DNA of 34,193 nucleotides. Source: Clostridiales bacterium (GTDB lineage Bacteria > Bacillota > Clostridia > Christensenellales > UBA1242). Below are positions 8,487 to 13,716 of this stretch, piece by piece. The notes beneath the pieces were generated by a model. That model did no database searches, was not told where the DNA came from, and saw only the letters and a list, made by a program, of their open reading frames with translations. The translations under genes were made by a program, and so were the position numbers. Within the stretch, counting starts at the first letter, position 1; each line of letters opens with the position of its first letter. Location: positions 1 through 34,193 of the forward strand of contig SVHI01000014.1 in NCBI GenBank assembly GCA_015055905.1. Reading direction: 5' to 3'.

Positions 8487-9535
8487 TCCGCTCTAAGCGA
8501 TACTGCATTTGATGCCTCACGACGTATTTTGTCAGACATAGCAGCATAGTGCTTCTTTGTAGTGTTAACATCACGATGTCCCAAAACATCGGCAACTATA
8601 TAAATGTCTTGTGTGGCTTGATAAAGCCTTGTGCCATAAGTTGAACGAAGTTTGTGAGGTGTGATATGTTTGAGTGGAGCAACGATTGTTGCATACTTTT
8701 TAACAAGTTTTTGAACCGCTCTTGTGGTTATACGCTTGTTTTGAAGTGAAACAAACAGAGCAGGCTCATTAACAAGTTGTGGGTTTTTGGCGCGCTCTTC
8801 AATCCAATAGAATAACGCAACTTTAACCTCATCACTGAAATACAAAATTACTTGGTTTCCACCTTTACGGGTAATTTTCATACCATTGATTTTAAAATCA
8901 ATATCTTCAACGTTTAAACCGACACATTCCGACACACGCAGACCAGTTCCAAGTAACAGCGTCATAATTGCAGTGTCACGAATTTTTGTATGCTTATGAA
9001 AGCCTTTTTCGTGGCCAGACAAGCCATAACCAGACTCAACAGTTCCCAAAAACTTATAAACTTCATCATCTTCAAACCTAATGATTGGCTTATCGTGAAG
9101 TTTTGGCATTTCAATTTTACTCGCAAGGTCAACTGAAATCATTTCTCGTCTAAAGTAATATTTAAAAAATGAACGAACAGCCGCAATTTTTCTGGCTTTT
9201 CCACGTTCGCCATTTGTCACAATCTCGCCGTCTTTTTTTTCATAAGATGTGAGATAACTCATATATCTTTCAAAGTGTGTTGAATGAAACTTTTCAAGGT
9301 CTTTAACTTCAAGTTCAAACATCGACTTTTTATCACGAAACAAGTTTGTTTCTGTTAACGCCCAGTTAAAAAATGTTCGCAGGTCATAAGCATAATTAAT
9401 TCTTGTGAGCGCGCTGGTCTTATTTTCAATTCCAGTAAAAAAATCTAACGCAAAATCAGGGAAGTCATAAAGAACTTCTCTTAGCCTTGCGGTCAGTTTT
9501 GTTCGCTGCTCATTGTAATAATCTTGCTTTTTCAT
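8483..9535 (-). CDS. Tyrosine recombinase, Xer family (single-chain, XerS-like architecture)
   Basis: 350 aa; catalytic set LGTGLRVSE (R), TRKGG (K), HKLRSTYGTRL (HxxR), LGHRDVNTTKKHY (H...Y); SAM-like N-terminal core-binding domain. Confidence 0.9.
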   Translation of the reverse strand: MKKQDYYNEQRTKLTARLREVLYDFPDFALDFFTGIENKTSALTRINYAYDLRTFFNWALTETNLFRDKKSMFELEVKDLEKFHSTHFERYMSYLTSYEKKDGEIVTNGERGKARKIAAVRSFFKYYFRREMISVDLASKIEMPKLHDKPIIRFEDDEVYKFLGTVESGYGLSGHEKGFHKHTKIRDTAIMTLLLGTGLRVSECVGLNVEDIDFKINGMKITRKGGNQVILYFSDEVKVALFYWIEERAKNPQLVNEPALFVSLQNKRITTRAVQKLVKKYATIVAPLKHITPHKLRSTYGTRLYQATQDIYIVADVLGHRDVNTTKKHYAAMSDKIRREASNAVSLRAE

Positions 9536-9541
9536 AATATA

Positions 9542-9570
9542 ATTATAAAATAGTAAATTTATTTTTGCAA
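9542..9570 (-). promoter_or_regulatory. Putative xer promoter: TTGCAA (9570-9565), N17, TATAAT (9547-9542), 6 nt to ATG
   Basis: Consensus -10, 17-bp spacer and start codon at the expected transcription start (leaderless). Confidence 0.6.
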
Positions 9571-9585
9571 ATATTTTGCGAATAG
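9563..9585 (+). repeat. Tandem 11-bp repeat ttttgcaaata-ttttgcgaata(g), overlapping the xer -35 box
   Basis: One mismatch between the two 11-mers; the second copy is the same sequence as one arm of the 11816-11845 palindrome. Confidence 0.75.
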
Positions 9586-9631
9586 TTTTATTACACTTGA
9601 CAAATTTTCTTTATAAATTTAAACTAAAACT

Positions 9632-10432
9632 ATGATTGCATTAAATGAACTAGTTAAAAATTATGACAACTTTGTTGATAGATATAAGTTAATGGGGAAG
9701 AAAGCCAAACTCGACTCTATTATTTTTCTTGAGAAAAAATTTACAAAATTGCAACTTGAAACAAACCAAGAACGTTCAAACTGCAATAAACTCTGCGGCA
9801 ATGTTGCTGAAAAACTTAGACGCGGTGAAAGCACCACGAGTTTAATTGATGAAATCAACTCGCTCGACAAAAAGATTAATTCGTCAACAGCAAAACTCAC
9901 TTCACTTTATAAAAAAATCAACAACAAACTCAAAAAACTCCCAAGTTATCCAAGAGAAGATAACGTTTTAAATATTCCAATAAAAACAACTCAAACAAAT
10001 CTTGGTGCAAAAGATTTTGTTAATGAAATCGCAAAAATTGCCGAAATTAGAGAGTTGGAAGAAACAACTCTAGACTTTCTCAAATCTCAAGAAAACTGCG
10101 TTTTTGAGGTAGAAAAACTGCCAACTATCATTGGTTTTAAAAACAAAATTTCAATTCTATCTTCAAAAGACGATGTGCTTAAAATTTATGACAAACTTAT
10201 TAATTTTTTAGAGCAAAACGCAAAACTTTTAATCAAAAAGTCAATCAAGCAAATGAAAAAAGAAAGCACAAGTGAATACAGAACTGTGCTGGCAGACAGG
10301 TCAGTGATTGACATTAGGCTAGTTGAAGAATATTATTCAAGAGAATACAGCCTAAAATATCACGACTCAAAAAAAGATATGTCTAGGTTTTTAAACCAAA
10401 TAGACATATTCATTTATTCAAAATCATTCTAA
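9632..10432 (+). CDS. Protein with seryl-tRNA synthetase N-terminal (tRNA-binding arm)-like coiled coil; no SerRS catalytic core seen
   Basis: Residues about 9-112 follow the SerRS arm pattern (L..R..LQ.E....RN..).. here LDSIIFLEKKFTKLQLETNQERSNCNKLCGNVAEKLRRGE...IDEINSLDKKINSSTAKLTSLYKKINNKLKKLPSYPREDNV; the remainder is not recognisable. Confidence 0.7.
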   Translation: MIALNELVKNYDNFVDRYKLMGKKAKLDSIIFLEKKFTKLQLETNQERSNCNKLCGNVAEKLRRGESTTSLIDEINSLDKKINSSTAKLTSLYKKINNKLKKLPSYPREDNVLNIPIKTTQTNLGAKDFVNEIAKIAEIRELEETTLDFLKSQENCVFEVEKLPTIIGFKNKISILSSKDDVLKIYDKLINFLEQNAKLLIKKSIKQMKKESTSEYRTVLADRSVIDIRLVEEYYSREYSLKYHDSKKDMSRFLNQIDIFIYSKSF

Positions 10433-10433
10433 C

Positions 10434-10458
10434 CAAACATTTTTGTTTGGTTTTTTTC
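10434..10458 (+). terminator. Rho-independent terminator
   Basis: ccaaacatttttgtttggttttttt. Confidence 0.75.
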
Positions 10459-10493
10459 TTGCAATAAAAAAACCTTAGCGGTTAGGCTAAGGC

Positions 10494-11105
10494 TTATTTC
10501 TTTGTGGTTGTTTTCTTTGCTGTTGTTTTAGCAGCTGGTTTCTTTGTAGCAGCGGCTTTTGGAGCAGCTTTTGGAGCAGCTTTTGGGGCAGCTGGTTTTT
10601 CTTCAACAATTGTTTGTTCTGTTTTGATTGTGTTTACAAAGTTTGTTGCATTTTGGAAAGCATTTGTTCCACGGTTGAATGTAGCAACTTTCTCTTCAGC
10701 GGTGAGTGTCTTCTTTTCGCCTGAAACTTCAACAAAGTTATTAATTGCTTGTTTATCAACTGCTTTTTTTGTGTGTTGTTCAACTTCGTGATTAACAATA
10801 ACAGTAGATGAGTTTAATTCATCATTAGCAGCTTTGTTAACGTCTGTGATTTGATTTACAAAGTGAAGAACTGCATTGTCATCTTCATAAACGCGAGGTT
10901 CTTCAACTGGAGCCTCTTCAGGAAGGGCAACTTCGCCATCAACTCTTTCAACTCTGTCTTCAACTCTTTGAACATCTGTGCCGGTTTTCTTTCTTCTTAA
11001 GTTATACCAAATCAATAAACCAACTACAGCCAAAATTAAAACAATGTCCAAAACGATAATAGCAATCAAACTGCCATCAACTTTACATAAAAAGTTATTT
11101 AACAT
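10494..11105 (-). CDS. Single-TM protein with a Lys/Ala/Pro-rich (histone H1-like) C-terminal tail
   Basis: N-terminal TM (SLIAIIVLDIVLILAVVGLLIWYNLRRKK), acidic middle, tail AAPKAAPKAAPKAAATKKPAAKTTAKKTTTKK; SD gaggtgg upstream. Confidence 0.8.
   Translation of the reverse strand: MLNNFLCKVDGSLIAIIVLDIVLILAVVGLLIWYNLRRKKTGTDVQRVEDRVERVDGEVALPEEAPVEEPRVYEDDNAVLHFVNQITDVNKAANDELNSSTVIVNHEVEQHTKKAVDKQAINNFVEVSGEKKTLTAEEKVATFNRGTNAFQNATNFVNTIKTEQTIVEEKPAAPKAAPKAAPKAAATKKPAAKTTAKKTTTKK
10554..10593 (+). repeat. Approximately 12-bp tandem repeat (gcttttggagca) inside the CDS, encoding the AAPK units
   Basis: agcagcttttggagcagcttttggagcagcttttggggcagctgg read directly. Confidence 0.85.
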
Positions 11106-11242
11106 AATCCACCTCTCTATATTATAACAATTTTATTATATCACATAAAAAAAATAATAAATAATAAAATTTTACACTTTTTCAAACTTTTTAAAAAATT
11201 TTTTGATTATTTAGGTGTTATTTCACACATAATTAGCAAATT

Positions 11243-11258
11243 AAAAAATCGGGTGAGT
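11243..11258 (+). repeat. Left arm of a 16-bp perfect inverted repeat (aaaaaatcgggtgagt)
   Basis: Reverse complement actcacccgatttttt at 11363-11378. Confidence 0.85.
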
Positions 11259-11314
11259 CATAATGACGATTTCTCACACAAAATTACAAAAACTTACCGC
11301 TAAATAATTTAAAG

Positions 11315-11337
11315 ATTCTGTCTCACAGCGTCTCACA
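11315..11337 (+). repeat. 23-bp direct repeat copy 1 (attctgtctcacagcgtctcaca)
   Basis: Identical to 11550-11572. Confidence 0.9.
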
Positions 11338-11362
11338 AAATCATTTCAAATTTTAAATGGAA

Positions 11363-11378
11363 ACTCACCCGATTTTTT
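11363..11378 (-). repeat. Right arm of the 16-bp perfect inverted repeat
   Basis: actcacccgatttttt, the complement of 11243-11258. Confidence 0.85.
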
Positions 11379-11549
11379 TTTCAATGATTTTTCTGGGGGA
11401 GTCACAAAAATTTCGCCCTAGTGTTATTCAGCAAATTAGAAACACTATTCAATCTCAAAATATCTCTTCAGCAAACACTATATGGAATTTTGGTTCACAC
11501 AGTTTATCGTGAAACAATTTGGTTGGATAATGGGTCAACAATTTTTTTC

Positions 11550-11572
11550 ATTCTGTCTCACAGCGTCTCACA
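11550..11572 (+). repeat. 23-bp direct repeat copy 2 (attctgtctcacagcgtctcaca)
   Basis: Identical to 11315-11337; further cacagcgt copies at 11571 and 11619. Confidence 0.9.
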
Positions 11573-11815
11573 CAGCGTCACGCAAAATAAATTCCCAGTA
11601 TCTCACATCACATAATACCACAGCGTGTCTCACAACACATAGCACCACAAACCATAAATAAAATCACACAAACGAAAATTAAAAATCAAGCCAAAGCGCG
11701 TCACAGCAAAACTACAAGCCAAATCAAAAACATTCAAATTCAAACTGGCTCACAAAACCAGATTCAAAAACCGACTGTTAATAACTGTCAACAACCCCAC
11801 TTCCACCCCTAGCAT

Positions 11816-11845
11816 CTATTCGCAAAAGCTGTGTTTTGCGAATAG
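11816..11845. promoter_or_regulatory. Candidate dif-like Xer recombination site: 12-bp perfect inverted repeat with 6-bp spacer
   Basis: ctattcgcaaaa gctgtg ttttgcgaatag; one arm is repeated upstream of the xer-like gene. Confidence 0.55.
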
Positions 11846-12298
11846 TTTGCACGAAGGTTTTTCACAATTCCCGAATTTATCAACATTCGCGGCTGTTAAT
11901 AATTTTGAATTTTTGACACTCCATTTTTCAAAAAAGACCTCTTTTTCTCTTCCACCCCACCGACAGTCTCTCTCTAGTGTTTAAAATTTTAGTCTCAAAT
12001 CGTGTTAAAATTTTTAAAAATTCAAAGTCAATTTTAATAAATCAAACACTAAAATTTAATCTAATTTTGATAATAAACTAGGCAAGTTTGATTAGGTGAG
12101 AAAATTAAATTCTATAAAAAACAGGTGAGAATTGATTTATTAAACACTTCAAATTTTTCTCAAAAATTTTTAAACTCACCCATTCACTCCCCTCAAAATT
12201 AGTTTTATACTAACCTACTAAATTTTTAAATTGACAAAATTTTAAATTGAACTATACTTATAAATTGTTAAAACTACCCTATCACTCAAGGAGCAAAA

Positions 12299-12802
12299 AT
12301 GATTAATATTGTTTTAGTTGAACCAGAGATTCCACAAAACTCTGGAAACATTGTTAGAACTTGTGCAGCCATTGGTGCAAAACTTTATATGGTTAAACCA
12401 CTTGGCTTTATTATGGACGACAAACATTTCAAACGTGCTGGAATGGACTACTTAGATTTCGCAAGCGTTTCAGTTGTTGATTCATTCCAAGAAATTTTGG
12501 ACGCAAACAAAAATGCCACCTTTTATTATGCTAGCACAAAATCTCAAAAAAATTACTGTGACGTGACATATCCAGATGGCTGTTTTATTGTTTTTGGAAA
12601 AGAAAGCTATGGGCTTAGCGAAAACATATTGAAAAACAACTATGACAAATGCGTTCGTATTCCAATGAGTTCGAAAGCAAGAAGCCTCAACCTTTCAAAC
12701 TCTGTTGCAATTATTGCCTATGAGGCAATGCGTCAACAAAATTTTGAATCTCTTCAAGAATATGGCCAACTCACTGGAAGAATTGAAAATGACAACTATT
12801 AA
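12299..12802 (+). CDS. trmL: tRNA (cytidine(34)-2'-O)-methyltransferase (SPOUT)
   Basis: NIVLVEPEIPQNSGNIVRTCAAIGAKLYMVKPLGF, FGKESYGLSE, RIPM...RSLNLSNSVAIIAYEA; SD aaggag. Confidence 0.95.
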   Translation: MINIVLVEPEIPQNSGNIVRTCAAIGAKLYMVKPLGFIMDDKHFKRAGMDYLDFASVSVVDSFQEILDANKNATFYYASTKSQKNYCDVTYPDGCFIVFGKESYGLSENILKNNYDKCVRIPMSSKARSLNLSNSVAIIAYEAMRQQNFESLQEYGQLTGRIENDNY

Positions 12803-12833
12803 AAAAAGACCTCTATCTAAAGAGGTCTTTTTT
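12801..12833. terminator. Bidirectional Rho-independent terminator
   Basis: aaaagacctct...agaggtcttttt. Confidence 0.85.
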
Positions 12834-13500
12834 CATACATTCCAAGCAAGAAACTATATTCTTTTATTTCTTTTTTCTGTTTTTCATATTCAGGCAAAAA
12901 CTTTTTCACAAGTGCCCAGAATTCTTTGCTATGATTCATTTCTTTTAAGTGACAAAGTTCGTGAACAATTATATAGTCAATAATTTTTGGCGGCAACATT
13001 ACCACACGCCAGTTCAAGTGAACCACTCCAAATGAGTTGCACGAACCCCAGCGTCCTTTGCTGTCGCTAAGTTTAAGCGATGATGACTTGAGTCTTATTC
13101 GCTCTTCAATAAATTCAAGCCTTTCACCTAAAACTTGTTTTGCTAGTTTTTTATACCAAGCTGTTAATGCTTTGATAATTTTTTCTTCTTCATATTTGAT
13201 TGGAATCAACATTTCAAACTTATTGTTTGTTTCAATAGATTTAACTTGTGATTTTATTGGTTTATACCTATTACCAAACAACAAGAAACTCTTTAAGGCG
13301 ATTACGTCCTCAAATTTCGCCTTATTTTCTTTCACAATCATAAGTTTTTCACGAATCCAACCCTGTTTTTCTTCAATAAATCGATTAATAACCTCATCTT
13401 TCATCGAAATTGGGGCTTTAACGATAATATTTCCGTCCTTCAAAACCGTAAGCGACAAAGTTTTTCGCTTAGACCTTTCAATATAATCTGGAACAATCAT
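12817..13500 (-). CDS. YgjP-like (DUF45) zinc metallopeptidase family protein
   Basis: YIIVHELCHLKEMNHSKEFWALV (HExxH variant HELCH) plus GRWGSCNSFGVVHLNWRVVMLPPKIIDY; SD aggaga. Confidence 0.92.
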   Translation of the reverse strand: MIVPDYIERSKRKTLSLTVLKDGNIIVKAPISMKDEVINRFIEEKQGWIREKLMIVKENKAKFEDVIALKSFLLFGNRYKPIKSQVKSIETNNKFEMLIPIKYEEEKIIKALTAWYKKLAKQVLGERLEFIEERIRLKSSSLKLSDSKGRWGSCNSFGVVHLNWRVVMLPPKIIDYIIVHELCHLKEMNHSKEFWALVKKFLPEYEKQKKEIKEYSFLLGMYEKRPL

Positions 13501-13649
13501 AATTTCTCCTGCCTAACTATTATACATAATTTTATGCAAAAACTAAACAAAATCAACCACGCAAAATCTTAAATCTTGTTTTATTTATAATTATATAATA
13601 ATTTATTGTCGCAAAAATACTGAATTTATTTGACTTAAGTGATTATAAA

Positions 13650-13669
13650 AGACTATTATTATATTGTCT
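13650..13669. promoter_or_regulatory. Imperfect palindrome overlapping the -10 of the PadR-fusion gene; possible operator
   Basis: agactattattatattgtct downstream of ttgact (13630-13635). Confidence 0.3.
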
Positions 13670-13716
13670 ATTACTATAAATTTTTGCACAAAATAAACTC
13701 AAAGGAATGAAACGAG

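Larger units (their letters stand above)
11106..12298. other. ORF-poor island of about 1.2 kb; candidate chromosome terminus/dif region
   Basis: No convincing CDS on either strand; contains iterated CTCAC/CACAGCGT motifs and a dif-like palindrome. Confidence 0.6.

Noticed and set aside
5014-8549. Multiple alternative-frame ORFs within alaS and proS (e.g. 5458-5652, 6058-6444, 7398-7754, 8100-8549)
   Set aside because: They lie inside strongly supported aaRS genes and have no domains or SD; shadow ORFs.
10504-10791. 95-aa plus-strand ORF opposite the Lys/Ala-rich CDS
   Set aside because: Antisense to the tandem-repeat tail of a gene with SD and TM; low-complexity F/A composition is the mirror image of the AAPK repeats.
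11421-11615. 64-aa ORF inside the ORF-poor island
   Set aside because: Composition follows the repeat DNA (HSVSHSVT arises from the GTCTCACAGC repeat), no SD, no recognisable domain; most likely fortuitous.
11240-11760. CRISPR array
   Set aside because: Repeat copies are few, irregularly spaced and of variable length, with no cas genes; not CRISPR.
11776-11900. DnaA-box-like words (ttatcaaca; tgttaataa) suggesting oriC
   Set aside because: Only one near match (one mismatch), no dnaA/dnaN neighbours, and gene orientations converge rather than diverge; terminus is the better hypothesis.
8483-12298. Prophage/ICE/integron interpretation of the tyrosine recombinase and repeats
   Set aside because: No excisionase, structural, relaxase or cassette genes nearby; no attC-like array; neighbours are single housekeeping or orphan genes.
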